Source: Labyrinthula sp. Ha
Lineage: Eukaryota > Sar > Bigyra > Labyrinthulida > Labyrinthulaceae
NCBI GenBank assembly: GCA_015227615.1
Contig: JAALGZ010000010.1
Location: forward strand, 558,001-622,000
Reading direction: 5' to 3'
Length of the DNA stretch: 64,000 bases
The number at the start of each line of letters is the position of its first letter. Positions within the stretch are counted from its first letter, which is position 1. Below, in pieces: positions 22,441 through 33,500 of the stretch. The notes under the pieces are model-generated. The model saw only the letters and a program-made list of their open reading frames with translations, searched no databases and had not been told where the DNA came from. Both the position numbers and the translations under genes were made by a program.

Positions 22441-23288
22441 TCCAGGGTCGTGAAGAGTATATTTTTATGTTCTATGGTTGTTAGAGGTCCAGTGGGGGTG
22501 TATCGTGGAGGTTCCAGCTGGCTTCAGGTTCAGGATGTGAATTTTGGTTGTTTGGTTGTTTGGCTGTTTTGGGTTGGGATGGAGTTAGGGAGGTCCATTC
22601 TGGCTGTATTCTGAGGGAGAAGTGGGTTATGCTCTATTCCTGGTTTAGGTTGTAATATCTTTTTGGTGCAGTTGTTGGTTCCGGACATGTTACTTGTGTA
22701 TTGAGTGTTCCAGAAGGTTCAGGTTTCCTGCTATGTGGATGTTCCAGAGAGTTCAAGAAGTTCTTGCACATGAGTCAAAGGATTGATATTAGCTGGTGCA
22801 GTTCCACGATATCTTGCTGCTTGCTCCAGATAATTTTCCTTGGTCGGTATTCCTGATTCTGTGCCCGGTACGTTGTAGGTTCTTCTTAGGCGTATTGGTT
22901 AGGGTGGTCCGTGGTTTGGTGGATCTTGGATGGGCGGCACAGGATCGAAATCTTCTTCTTTTTCTAGTCCAAGTTTCCGGCATGCTTCAGTTGAAGATAT
23001 ATACTTTGGGTTTTTCGGTTCCAGATAGTTGTTGATTCCAGCTACTCGGAGGATATGGACTTGTTTGTCTGCTGTTGCTTTATTCGTTTCTACATACTTT
23101 GTTCTCTGTTCAAGCAGTATCTTCTGGATGTCCAAGTCACCTTTGCAAGAGTTGTATTCTTGGATTGGCACGTTGTTCAGGAAGGAGTTTATTGTCCTTG
23201 TCAAAAAGTTTAACTTCTTTTTTATACCATTGTTTAGGGGCCAGTTGCCCAGGTTATATATTTCAGAAGGGTTCCCCAAAAATATCAA
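22441..23288 (-). other. Unidentified coding-like remnant, Pro/Asn/Gln-rich
   Basis: The minus strand contains a 129-residue open frame (23,288-22,899) with protein-like character: LGNWPLNNGIKKKLNFLTRT, a helical Glu/Lys part, then a Pro/Asp-rich tail (DFDPVPPIQDPPNHGPP). Further left are Pro/Thr/Asn/Gln-rich pieces in other frames (NTARMDLPNSIPTQNSQTTK). Its composition differs from the adjacent PP5 gene, and no known domain is recognised. It could be a fossil retroelement gag or a decayed host gene. It is broken, with several breaks. It ends about 110 bp upstream of the PP5 start. Confidence 0.3.
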
Positions 23289-23398
23289 TCCAATATAACG
23301 GTCAAAATTGGACCACTGGTTTATGTACTAAGTCCAGATTTGATTGGTTGTCTTATCCAATCATTTTTTAACAATCAACAATACTCTGGAAAAATCCA

Positions 23399-24943
23399 AT
23401 GACTTCAACAGAAGAAAATAAAGATCCAAAAGAAGAAGTTTCAAAACAACGTTCACTCGATTTAAAATCTAAAGGAAATGAATATTTTCAAAATTCTAAT
23501 TATAATGCAGCATTAAGATCATACTCTGAAGCCATAGATCTTTATCCAACAGCCGTATTATACTCGAACAGAGCTTTTTGTCACCTTAAACAAGAAAATT
23601 TTGGTCTTGCAGTAACAGATAGTTTAGAAGCATTAAAATTAGATCCTAAATATATAAAAGCATATTATAGATTGGGATCTGCTTATATGCAACTTTCTCA
23701 ATTTAAAAAAGCAAAAAAAATATTTGAAAGAGTTTGTAAGCTTAAACCAAAAGATAAAGATGCAAGAAAAAAATATAGTTTATGTTCACAAGAAGTAAAA
23801 AGAATTTTATTTGAACAAGCAATAGATAGTGGAAAGAATGAAATATTGATTGAAAGTTTTGATATATCTTCTTTATCTATACCTATAAAATATGAAGGAC
23901 CAAAAATATTAAATAATAAAATAAATAAAAAGTTTGTTGAAGAAAGTATTCAATGGATGTTTGAACAACAAAATTTACATAAAAAAGTATTAGTAAATAT
24001 ATTACAAACTGTATATCAAATATTAAATTCATATCCTTCTTTAATAAGAATAAACCATAAAGAGCAAGAGTTATCTAAAAATAATATTATATTCAATATT
24101 TGTGGAGATACTCATGGACAATTTTATGACTTAAAAAATATATTTGAAATAAATGGATATCCTTCAGAAGAAAATCAATATTTATTTAATGGTGATTTTG
24201 TTGATAGAGGAAGCTTTTCAGTTGAAGTTATAACAACTTTATTAAGTTATAAATGTTTATATCCAGAATATATTCATTTATTAAGAGGAAATCATGAAAC
24301 AAGAAATATGAATAGATTGTATGGTTTTGATGGTGAAGTTAAGGCAAAATTTGATGAGCAAATATTACAAATGTTTACAGAAGTATTTAAAACACTTCCT
24401 TTAGCAGCTGTATTAAATAATAAAGTTATTATTATGCATGGTGGTTTATTTTCTAAAGATGGTGTAAAATTAAAAGATATTGAAAGTATTGATAGAAAAA
24501 GAGAACCACCAGATTCAACAGCACAAGAATATTCTAAAAACCAAAAAGAAGAAAAATTTGATCAAGGAATATTAATGAGTGATTTGCTTTGGAGTGATCC
24601 AAGTACTTTTGAAGGAAGACAACCAAGTAAAAGAGGTGTTGGATATTCTTTTGGTAAAGATATAACTAAAAAATTTTTAAAAGAAAATAATTTAGAACTT
24701 GTTATTCGTTCACATGAAGTTAGAGATGAAGGATATTTAGTTGAACATGATGGACAACTTATAACTGTTTTTTCTGCACCTAATTATTGTGATCATATGG
24801 GAAATAAAGGTGCGATAATAAAATTTGAAGTAAATACAAAATCTGGAAATATGAGTAAACCTTTTTTTAAACAATTTGAAGCAGTTTCTCATCCACCTGT
24901 TAAAGCTATGGCTTATGCACCAAATATGCCTTGGATGAGTTAG
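23399..24943 (+). CDS. PPP5C: Serine/threonine protein phosphatase 5 (TPR + PPP catalytic domain)
   Basis: 514 residues, full length for PP5. The N-terminal ~130 residues hold three tetratricopeptide repeats (SLDLKSKGNEYFQNSNYNAA, AVLYSNRAFCHLKQENFGLA, KYIKAYYRLGSAYMQLSQFK), which bind the Hsp90 C-terminus and autoinhibit the enzyme. The PPP metallophosphatase core follows with all signature motifs: GDTHGQFYDL, GDFVDRGSFSVE, LRGNHET, IMHGGLF, RSHEVRDEGYLVEHDG and FSAPNYCDHMGNKGA, supplying the two-metal centre and phosphate ligands. PP5 dephosphorylates Hsp90 co-chaperones, steroid receptors and stress kinases. No introns. Coding sequence is very AT-rich. It converges with the gene at 24,967 with only 23 bp between the stops. 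Confidence 0.95.
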   Translation: MTSTEENKDPKEEVSKQRSLDLKSKGNEYFQNSNYNAALRSYSEAIDLYPTAVLYSNRAFCHLKQENFGLAVTDSLEALKLDPKYIKAYYRLGSAYMQLSQFKKAKKIFERVCKLKPKDKDARKKYSLCSQEVKRILFEQAIDSGKNEILIESFDISSLSIPIKYEGPKILNNKINKKFVEESIQWMFEQQNLHKKVLVNILQTVYQILNSYPSLIRINHKEQELSKNNIIFNICGDTHGQFYDLKNIFEINGYPSEENQYLFNGDFVDRGSFSVEVITTLLSYKCLYPEYIHLLRGNHETRNMNRLYGFDGEVKAKFDEQILQMFTEVFKTLPLAAVLNNKVIIMHGGLFSKDGVKLKDIESIDRKREPPDSTAQEYSKNQKEEKFDQGILMSDLLWSDPSTFEGRQPSKRGVGYSFGKDITKKFLKENNLELVIRSHEVRDEGYLVEHDGQLITVFSAPNYCDHMGNKGAIIKFEVNTKSGNMSKPFFKQFEAVSHPPVKAMAYAPNMPWMS

Positions 24944-24966
24944 TTTTGTGTTTTAAGTTTTAAATA

Positions 24967-26139
24967 TCATAGTTTAAACCATTTATTTCCAGATTTATCT
25001 ATTCTATTTTTTAGTTTTCGAGAACTACAACGAGAACAAGTTGAAAGAGTTATTGCTTTACTTTGTTTTTTATTTGGATATAAATCATATGCTCTTGATC
25101 TATGTCGTAAAACTATATCACTAAATTTTTTTCTTCTTTTTGTTTGATATATATTTGAACCAATTTTATTTTTTAGAACAGTTTTTTTGGAAAGTACAGA
25201 ATCTGTTATTTCATTTTTCTTTTTAAAAGATTGTTTTATATTTCTTATATTTTTATTTAAAATTTGATTTGAACAATAAATTGGTGTTTTTGTTACAGAT
25301 TTTTTTTCTTTCAAAGGTAAATGAATCTTTTTGAATGTTGGTTTTGCAAGCCAATGAGGAAAAGGTAATTCTTTAATATAGTTTCTTTGGTTATACAAAT
25401 ATTGCTTCAATCTCTTCAAATGTCTTTGTTTTTGTTGTTCTGCTTCTTCGAAAAAGTTTATCTTTCTCTCTTTTAATAATTTTGATCTTGTTTTTATTTC
25501 AACTTCTTTCTTGTGTTTAATCCCATCTGATAGATTAATTCTACTCTGAAGAGAAAACCAAGGTATTCTTTTCCTTTTGCTTTTAATTAGTTCAAAATCC
25601 TTCTTTTTTCTCTCATTTAACATTTCATATTTAGTTCTTTTCTCTTTTCTCCACTTAATTTCAGGAACTTCTTCTTTGAGTAAAAATTTTTTGTCTTTCT
25701 TTAATTCTCCAAGATAAACATTAGAAGATTTGAAGAACAAATTTTTTCCATCTTGAATCCTTGCTGCTTGAGCTCCATTTAAAAAATCTTCTTCAGCTTT
25801 TTCATATTTTAATTTTTGATTATGAAGTTCTTCGATCATATTATTTTTTCTTTCTTCTTTTAATTTAGTTATTGTTCTTCTTTTTATTCCTTTTAATAAA
25901 TTTGAATCACTTAATATTTCTCTCATTTGTTGACTACTTTTCATTTCATCAACTGATCTAATCTTTACATTAACAATATTTTCTTTCATTAGAAATTTTT
26001 CTTTTCTATTTTTCTTTTTCCAAAAGTCATATTTATTTTCGAAAGTATTTAAAGATGATAATTTTTTTATTCCTTTATTTTTTCCAGGTGGAAGAAGTTT
26101 TCCAAAAGAATCATAAGAAGGAGAAAAATGAAGAATCAT
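24967..26139 (-). CDS. Hypothetical basic coiled-coil protein
   Basis: 390 residues, extremely Lys/Arg/Glu-rich, beginning MILHFSPSYDSFGKLLPPGK. Residues about 85-240 are predicted helical and coiled-coil-like from their charge pattern (TKLKEERKNNMIEELHNQKL, EAEQQKQRHLKRLKQYLYNQ). The C-terminus has a small Cys cluster (STCSRCSSRK). No domain is recognised. The ATG is 32 bp from the divergent ATG of the WW/ankyrin gene, so the pair probably shares a promoter and may be co-expressed. Such charged coiled-coil proteins are common in cytoskeletal and ciliary structures, but that is a guess. Confidence 0.75.
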   Translation of the reverse strand: MILHFSPSYDSFGKLLPPGKNKGIKKLSSLNTFENKYDFWKKKNRKEKFLMKENIVNVKIRSVDEMKSSQQMREILSDSNLLKGIKRRTITKLKEERKNNMIEELHNQKLKYEKAEEDFLNGAQAARIQDGKNLFFKSSNVYLGELKKDKKFLLKEEVPEIKWRKEKRTKYEMLNERKKKDFELIKSKRKRIPWFSLQSRINLSDGIKHKKEVEIKTRSKLLKERKINFFEEAEQQKQRHLKRLKQYLYNQRNYIKELPFPHWLAKPTFKKIHLPLKEKKSVTKTPIYCSNQILNKNIRNIKQSFKKKNEITDSVLSKKTVLKNKIGSNIYQTKRRKKFSDIVLRHRSRAYDLYPNKKQSKAITLSTCSRCSSRKLKNRIDKSGNKWFKL

Positions 26140-26171
26140 AATTATATATTTAAACAGACAAAATAAAAAAA
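26140..26171. promoter_or_regulatory. 32-bp divergent spacer, bidirectional promoter
   Basis: Only 32 bp separate the two divergent start codons. It is nearly pure A/T with a TATATATT-like core (attatatattt). Both core promoters and both 5' UTRs must fit in this spacer or overlap the opposite coding sequence. Confidence 0.5.
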
Positions 26172-29100
26172 ATGAAAAAAGTAAGAAGAAAAAAAAGTAA
26201 GAAATTAAAAGAACTTTTTACACGATATGGTAGTATAAAAAAGAAAAAAAGAATAGAAACTTCTTTTACTCAATCAAATGTATTAAAGAAAGAATCTTGT
26301 ACGCAGGCTAATGTAGATTTAAATACAAAACCTTTTGAACTTAATTTCGAAGAAATTGAAAAAGATAAAAATGAAAATGAAGATCATCAAATTTATTGGA
26401 GAAAAGTAAAAGATAAAAAAACAAATGATGAATGGTTTTATAATATAAAAACAAAACAAATTCAATGGGAAAAACCAAGTGTTCTAGAAACAAAAGGTAT
26501 AATTACAAAAAGACATTTGGATGAACTTTCTGTACTTTCTGAAGATATTGTTTCTTTATTTGAAGAACCAAAGAAAGAAAAAAGACTTTTTACAACATCA
26601 TCAGCACCAGAATCAATTTTAAATTTAGAAAAGATAAATTCTTTTTTAAATGTTGATCCAGTTTTAGATTTTTTTCATGAAGAAGAAAAGATAGAAGATA
26701 AGAAAAAAGAAGATATTCCTTTTTTTCTTCCAGATGGATCAAGTACTATAAAACTACGGGAAAAAGTAAATCAAGTACTTAATCAAGGATTTCAACCTCG
26801 AAGAAGAAAGAGAAAAATACTTTCACCTATTCAAACAAAAAGAAAACAAAATAATAAACAAAAACAATTTCCTTCTGTTCGTGATTTTCCTTATAAAGGT
26901 ATTTCAGTAAATTCTATTACACTTAATCAACCAATAATTAAACAAGATATTAATTCAAAAGGTTGTTTTCTTTGCTGGTGCGCTGGTGAAGATCAGATTA
27001 AACGTTGTGAAGTTCATTATCAGGAGAAAAAGAATATTGAAAAAGAATCTTTACTTGTTTGTACAAATTGGAAAATGAATACTTTAATGAGAAAATATAG
27101 AAGTGAAGAAAGAATAGAAATATTTAATCAAAAAGAAAATACAGTAAAATTTGATCCTAAGAAGAAAAATTTTATAGAAAGTGTTGAATATGGTCATATA
27201 ATATATAGATTAACTAAAGAAGGAATTGATAAAAAATGTTTTCGTATTAAATGTAGATTAAAGTTTACATCTTGGGTATATAGCGTTTTAGAAGAGATAA
27301 GGATGAAGAAGATAAAAACAAAAGATGGTTTTAAACAAGGAAAAATGCTAAGTTTAAGAAAAACTTTGAGAAATAGAAAATTGATACAAGATTTAAAGTT
27401 TCAAACAAAAGAATTAGAACCAGAAATTGGAAAAACTGAAATTGTAAAAGTGGATGAAGGAAAGGGAAAAAGTATAAAGTTAGGATATATTGAAAAAGAA
27501 GGTAAAAAAGAAAAGTTTGTGAGGGGGATATTATTTGATTCTAAAGAAATGGAAGTTTATGATAGAAATTTATTTTTGAAAAAGATAGATTGGAATGAGA
27601 TTGAGTTTCCAGATGGTTCTATTATATCAAAAATATCAGAAAGAGAGTTTAGTTTCAAAGAGACTTCAGATGAAGAACAAAAATATAAATTTATTGGAAA
27701 GTTTTCTTCTATAAAAAAATGTTCTCATTTACAAAGATTTTCTATAAAAGTATTATTAGAAACAAAAATAAAACCACTTTATGATTATTATTTATGTGGA
27801 GAAACAACTTTATACTCATCAAAAAAATTTAAAGAAAATACAAAAGAAAGATTACTCAAATTTATTAATAATTTCTTGAATGAAGTTAAACCTTTATATC
27901 TTTGTACATCAACTATTAAATATATGAAATATATTTCTATATCTTCAGAAAAAATTATTTCTCCATATATTCAATCATATATATTAGATATAAAAAAAAC
28001 ATATTCAACAATAAATTTTACACCAACAACATCTGCATTAACAAAACCAAAGCCAATAACACTTCCTTCAAAAATAGTTCATGCAGCTAAAAATTATCCA
28101 TTCTTTCCTTGTACAACTGAAAAACCAACACCTTCTGATTTGTGGTCACTTTTCTCGAATATGGATGAAAAAAAAGGAAGTTTAAAAGTATTTAATGCAA
28201 GAAAATTTAGTTTGAGGATTAAGTTGGTTGAAGGATTAGGAAGAAGAAAATGGGATGTAAATATAATAGAAGATATAAAGAAAGAAAAAGAAAAAGAAGA
28301 AGAGAGAATGAAATGGGAAAAAGAATATGGAGGAAAGGTAGTTGAATTACAAACAAGTACAAAGAAAAAATGGTATTTTGATGTAGAAAAGAAAAAAGCA
28401 AAATGGAAGAAACCAGTTGTTCATGAAGTGAAAGAAGAGAAAAAAGAACTTTTAGAAAAGGTGGAAAAAATAGAAAATGTAGAACAAGCTGTTGAGGAAA
28501 AAGAACAAGAATGTATTATAGAACCAGAAATACTTGAAAAGATATCAAATGCTTTAGATAATATGTTTAAAAGAAAAGGAGAAAGTGGAAATATATTAAA
28601 ATTTGGAGTTGGTTTGGGATTAGGTTTAGGAATAAGTCAAAAAGATATATCTCCAGTAAAGAAAAAAATAGAAGAAAAAATAAAAGTTGATACAGAAGAA
28701 AATATAAAACCAATAGATAAAAAACAAGATTCCGAAAATATATTTGAAAAGAAGGAAACTCCAGATGAAGAAGATGATGAACTTAAAGAAATATTTTCAT
28801 CTATTGAATATGAATATGAAGAAACAAACACAATACCAAACTTTAATATATTTACTCATCCACCTATTTGTATTCCGAATCTAGTAGAAAAAATAAAAGC
28901 ACCAAGTTTAGTTGAACTTACTCAAGAAACTTTAAATACACTTAATTCTATATCATCAACAACAGAATTTCTTACAGAAACACTTATTCCTAAAACATCT
29001 TCTAGTTTAGAAAAAATATCAACTTGGTGTAAAGGAAGAAATAATTTAGATATTATTTTATTAAATAATATACAAGAAGTTGATGAAATAATAAGTGGAG

Positions 29101-29558
29101 TATCAAAAATAGGAAAAAGTTTTACTCAAGTATATGGAGAGAAAAAAGAAGATACTTATATTGAAGATTTAGACTATATATTTAGTTTAGCTAGACATGG
29201 AAAAGTTGATGAATTGGATAAGTTTTTGGATATTTATAGTGATAAATTATTATCAGATGTTGATAATTTAGAAAAAGGAAAAAGATATTTACATATAGAT
29301 AGTAAAGATGGAACAGGAAATAGTTTGTTGATAATAGGTGCTCAAAATAATAGTAAAAAAATAATAAAGTTATGTTTGAGAAGAGGATGTGATATAAATA
29401 TACAAAATAGTCAAGGTAATACAGCACTTCATTATGCAAAGAGTTATAAATTTGAAGAGTTGTTTGAATATTTGTTAAAAAAAGGTGCTGATGATGGAAT
29501 TATTAATAATGAAGGGTTGACATGTTATGAAGGATTAAGATTGGAGGACTTATTGTGA
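26172..29558 (+). CDS. Large WW-domain and ankyrin-repeat protein
   Basis: 1128 residues with no intron. A WW domain lies at about residues 75-103 (YWRKVKDKKTNDEWFYNIKT, then KQIQWEKP), with both Trp, the aromatic pair and the Pro in place. A second WW-like unit is at about 712-747 (KKKWYFDVEKKKAKWKKP). A Cys-rich patch, GCFLCWCAGEDQIKRCEVHY, is near residue 263. Residues about 990-1125 form ankyrin repeats (NSLLIIGAQNNSKKIIKLCL, GNTALHYAKSYKFEELFEYL). WW domains bind proline-rich peptides and ankyrin repeats bind proteins, so this is a scaffold of unknown pathway. Between the domains it is Lys/Glu-rich and partly disordered. It shares a 32-bp spacer with the preceding gene. The young retrotransposon begins 84 bp after its stop, so its 3' UTR or terminator may be disturbed. 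Overall family not recognised. Confidence 0.85.
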   Translation: MKKVRRKKSKKLKELFTRYGSIKKKKRIETSFTQSNVLKKESCTQANVDLNTKPFELNFEEIEKDKNENEDHQIYWRKVKDKKTNDEWFYNIKTKQIQWEKPSVLETKGIITKRHLDELSVLSEDIVSLFEEPKKEKRLFTTSSAPESILNLEKINSFLNVDPVLDFFHEEEKIEDKKKEDIPFFLPDGSSTIKLREKVNQVLNQGFQPRRRKRKILSPIQTKRKQNNKQKQFPSVRDFPYKGISVNSITLNQPIIKQDINSKGCFLCWCAGEDQIKRCEVHYQEKKNIEKESLLVCTNWKMNTLMRKYRSEERIEIFNQKENTVKFDPKKKNFIESVEYGHIIYRLTKEGIDKKCFRIKCRLKFTSWVYSVLEEIRMKKIKTKDGFKQGKMLSLRKTLRNRKLIQDLKFQTKELEPEIGKTEIVKVDEGKGKSIKLGYIEKEGKKEKFVRGILFDSKEMEVYDRNLFLKKIDWNEIEFPDGSIISKISEREFSFKETSDEEQKYKFIGKFSSIKKCSHLQRFSIKVLLETKIKPLYDYYLCGETTLYSSKKFKENTKERLLKFINNFLNEVKPLYLCTSTIKYMKYISISSEKIISPYIQSYILDIKKTYSTINFTPTTSALTKPKPITLPSKIVHAAKNYPFFPCTTEKPTPSDLWSLFSNMDEKKGSLKVFNARKFSLRIKLVEGLGRRKWDVNIIEDIKKEKEKEEERMKWEKEYGGKVVELQTSTKKKWYFDVEKKKAKWKKPVVHEVKEEKKELLEKVEKIENVEQAVEEKEQECIIEPEILEKISNALDNMFKRKGESGNILKFGVGLGLGLGISQKDISPVKKKIEEKIKVDTEENIKPIDKKQDSENIFEKKETPDEEDDELKEIFSSIEYEYEETNTIPNFNIFTHPPICIPNLVEKIKAPSLVELTQETLNTLNSISSTTEFLTETLIPKTSSSLEKISTWCKGRNNLDIILLNNIQEVDEIISGVSKIGKSFTQVYGEKKEDTYIEDLDYIFSLARHGKVDELDKFLDIYSDKLLSDVDNLEKGKRYLHIDSKDGTGNSLLIIGAQNNSKKIIKLCLRRGCDINIQNSQGNTALHYAKSYKFEELFEYLLKKGADDGIINNEGLTCYEGLRLEDLL

Positions 29559-29637
29559 TTCTTAATTTGTCAAATAATATTATTTGTATACCTGAAAATC
29601 TTTTCATTTAAGGTAAAAGTATTCTTTGTTGATTTAT

Positions 29638-29641
29638 CTAT
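29638..29641. repeat. Target-site duplication, left (ctat)
   Basis: ctat lies directly before the 5' LTR and again directly after the 3' LTR (37,591-37,594). A 4-bp duplication fits an integrase-mediated insertion (Ty3/gypsy elements make 4-6 bp). Confidence 0.6.
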
Positions 29642-30405
29642 TGTTGTGATTTTATGTGAAATATCTTATGGTTTAATGTAGTTGCGATATATGTTTTGTT
29701 TCAGCTGTGTCTCAGGTGGTTGATTCCAAAAATGCTTGTCTTTGATGTTCTTGATGTTACTAAGAAATAAAGATGTGAAAGAAACTTTGGTAAATGTTGA
29801 TATACAAGTGAAATTTTGGTATAATATGAATTTATGAGATGATACGAAGATATTGTGAAGTTCTTGGTTTATTCTGAAGTGTTTTCGAAGAGTTACAGTT
29901 GATTTGGTCAAATCGAGAACCTAATTTACAGTCTTTTCTCTTTCGTATTATGTGATAAAATTCGCCCGTGACGAGATGAAAGGGTGGTTTGTTCATCGAT
30001 GTTTTTCTCCTATGAATTTACATTTGGTGACATTTGTTGATATAAATTAAAAACGAGATATCGTTAGTTACGATTGAGGGATGACATGGTCATTTGGGAA
30101 TTTTGGTATAGGTTTTCTGCATAATATGGTGTTGGAACTGAGTTGAAATATACAATATTCAGGAAAGTTGAAAGTAGTATTTGACATATATTTTCCGTTT
30201 TTTACTAACTGTTAAGCGATATAAAAAAAAGAGAAAAAGAGTTTTTTAGTGAATTATAAAAGGAAGTTTATTGAGTTTATATCTAACGCGAAACCCTATT
30301 TTATTGGATCTGAGGTCTTTTTCAAGGTCCAAGTTGTGTTTGTGATTGGTTTTTTCTTCCGCGGACGTCTTAAGAGTAAATTACAGGAAGACGATAAACG
30401 CAATA
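29642..30405 (+). repeat. 5' LTR (764 bp)
   Basis: Starts TGTTGTG and ends acgcaata. It matches 36,827-37,590 over its whole length, with one difference near the left end. In Ty3/gypsy elements the LTR carries the promoter and polyadenylation signal; I could not place them by eye. Confidence 0.9.
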
Positions 30406-30548
30406 TTGCAATATTGTATACTTAGGGAAGAACCATCATATATTTTTTTATTGGGTTTTAAAGAAGGTTTTATTAATAAGCTTACCTGCTATTCAAGATT
30501 TACGGCAATTTATTTTCAAGAGAAGCTACTTTGGAGTGGGAAGTAGAT

Positions 30549-33500
30549 ATGAGTGAAAGAGCTCCTAACATGGCCCAGGTCATGAAAATGTTTGAGGAGA
30601 TTTTATTGAAGCAACAAGAAGAATCGCAGAGGAGAATGGAAGCGATGCTAAATAACTTTGCAGGAATGCAAGCAGAGATATCTATCTTGGAAAGTTTTAC
30701 ACTCCGTAGCATGGAGAAGTTTATTTACCAATATGAAAGAATTAACGAAGATCAGCGAAAGTATGTTATGCTGAGGCAGAAATTAGGGAAGCTAGTTTAC
30801 AAGCAAATGGAATGTTTAGGTTGTTTGGGTTCTAATGATGAAATAATTAATGCAATCAAGAAGAAGATAGTAAGATTGAAGGTCGAAGATGCCGGAAGCG
30901 CTGAAGGCCTTATTAGGAAACAGGTCGTTTTTAAGAAGGAGATGGACGAGGAAGAGGCAGTCGAAGTTCTTTTCCAAGAAGTAGAAGAAGTTCTCTCTTT
31001 ACTACCTCCTGAATCAAGACGGAAGCCAAGGAAGATCGCTAAGGCTATATTTGATTTGTTACCCAAACACATCTGGGTACGCTATGATGATTTAAATTTG
31101 AAACCAGAACTAGAGGAAGCTGATCGCCAAGAGTTAAAGAAATATATTTTATCGTGCATACCTCCAAGACATGTGAGAAAGGAGTTTAAAGTTTTTTGTG
31201 CGGATAAGATTAAATCCACAAAGCAACACCCGGTTGCATCGCGGAAGCAGAAGTATGAGATAAAGTCTGCGCAGATGCCGAAAGATCAGGGTCAGTTGCC
31301 TAAAGGAAACGAGCTGCTGTGTGAACACGACTGGATTTACGGGCACACGCAGAGATTCTGTTATGAAAAGAAGGCAGGAAAGCCTGCACTACCTTATCCT
31401 GGTTTAGATGAAATGCAGAGAAGGTTAACAAGATATAAAGAAAGGAAGAAGGAGAAGTTGTATGAGATGACCAAGTCTGCGTCGATAAAGAAAGAAGAGG
31501 ATAAAGTGGAAGATATGGCTAAGGAGTATTTTGGAAGTAAGATGTTTAGAGCTGTTGGTGGATGTCCAAATAAGTTTTTTGGTGGAAAGAAGGATACTGA
31601 AATAGGAAGTGTGAAACTTAATGAGGTGAAGAGTGTTATAAATTCATCTAAAGTTTTCCACGACGATGGTTTTTATAAAATAAAAGCGGTGAAGGATAAC
31701 GCTTTTGTTGATTCATATTTATCTGGAAAGAAACTTAAATGTTTGTTGGACTCAGGAGCATTTAGAAGTGCACTTAACAGCAAGCATAAGAAACTATGTG
31801 ATGGTATTAAGCAGTTGAAAAGGCCGGTGAGGGTACAGGCCGCGGGGGGTGTTATATACCCCGTACATGAAGTGGGATTTATTGGAAAAATGTGGGTGGA
31901 AAGTGATAAACCCGAGTTGGAACCACTTGTTTTTGAAGAGGTTGAAGTCCTAATCCTGGAAGTGCCGGAATGGGATGACCTGATAATAGGTAACGACGTG
32001 CTGTGTCGTTACGGGTTGGACCCCCTTAGCGCCATGGAAAGTAAGATGAAGGTTAAGGGGAAGACAAAAACTAGTTTTGCTAAATGGTTTGTTAGCAACG
32101 TTGGTGTGGAAGATGAAGCTGCGAGGGATATTGAGATAAAAGAAATATATCCGAGCAACGAGAAAAACATTCCTCCTCAAGTTTTTGGTTGGGATTGGCC
32201 CAACGAGGAGGAGTTTTTAGACATTGAAAACATTGATTTAGGAGCAGGTGCAGAGGTTACTGATATTGAAAAAGACAATGAAAGAATGAGGAATATTATT
32301 CGAGAGAAGTTGGAGAATATACCAGTGGTCAACTTTGATGATTCTTTAGCGTGGAAACGGAAGTTCACAGGGTTATTTTTGCAACATGCTCAGACCTTTG
32401 GGGATTCAAATAGTTATACGAAGCTGTCGAAGATTACCCCGATAAGATGTGATATAATTGAAGGGGCTCAAGTTGGCGTTCAGAAACAACTACCCCTAGG
32501 CCAAGAGCAAGAGGATTTCTTACACGCTCGGATCAATCATATGGTTAAAGCTGGTATTATTCAAGTGAATAAAAATCCCACAACAGCAATGAGTGTGCTG
32601 GTTGTGCCCAAGAAGGGACCTAAACGTTTTAGGTTGGTGGTCGATTTTCGACCTTTAAACAGAGTTACGAAGAAAGTTTCAAATACGCTACCAAAAATTG
32701 AGCTGCAATTGGATCGCGTGAAAGGAAATGCGCATTTTTGTGGATTTGACTTACTTTCTGGCTTTGATTATTTAGCTTGCAAAGAGCAAGCTGGTGAGTT
32801 TTTCACGTTTACAACCCCATGGGGGGTATCATATTCTTTCCTAGGGGCACCACAGGGGTGGTGCAATACCCCTAGTTTATTTTCTATGCGCCAAATTGAG
32901 GAAGTTTTAATGCCTTCAGGCCTCTGGCCTAGGAAGGCCATGCAATGGATCGACGACAGTATTATCATGGGGGGTACGATGGAAGAACTCTATGATAATA
33001 CGTCTAGGTTTTTAACACAAATTCAGAAGAAGGAATTGCGTTTAAATGTGGAGAAATGTGAGTTGGTAGCAGATAAGTTGACGTTTTGCGGTCGTGAAGT
33101 GAATAAGGATGGTTGGAGCTTTGACAACAGTTATGCTAAAGGGTTGTTGGAGAGAGTAAAACCTACTTATTTACACGAACTTGCTCAACTTATTTATACC
33201 GCGAACTTCATTTCAGCGACTATTCCGGGGTTCTCAAAAATAAGAAAACTGTTACTTGGGAGTCACAAAATTACAGGTAAAATGAAGAATTTGGAGAGAA
33301 GAAGAGTACCCATTGAATGGACTGAAGAAATGGAGAGGACTTACAAAGAAATGATGCAAGCGTTGAAAGACTCTATGAGTTATTCGCTTGGTTTTTATGA
33401 TCCAAAAGAAGACGTGTATTTATTCACAGATGCAAGTGAAAGATTTTACAGTTTATATATTTCGCAAACTTCTGAGAAGGTTGATAGATTGAATCCATTC

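Noticed and set aside
29666-29911. 81-codon minus-strand frame, also at 36,851-37,096
   Set aside because: It lies wholly within the LTR and is duplicated only because the LTR is. No protein-like features.
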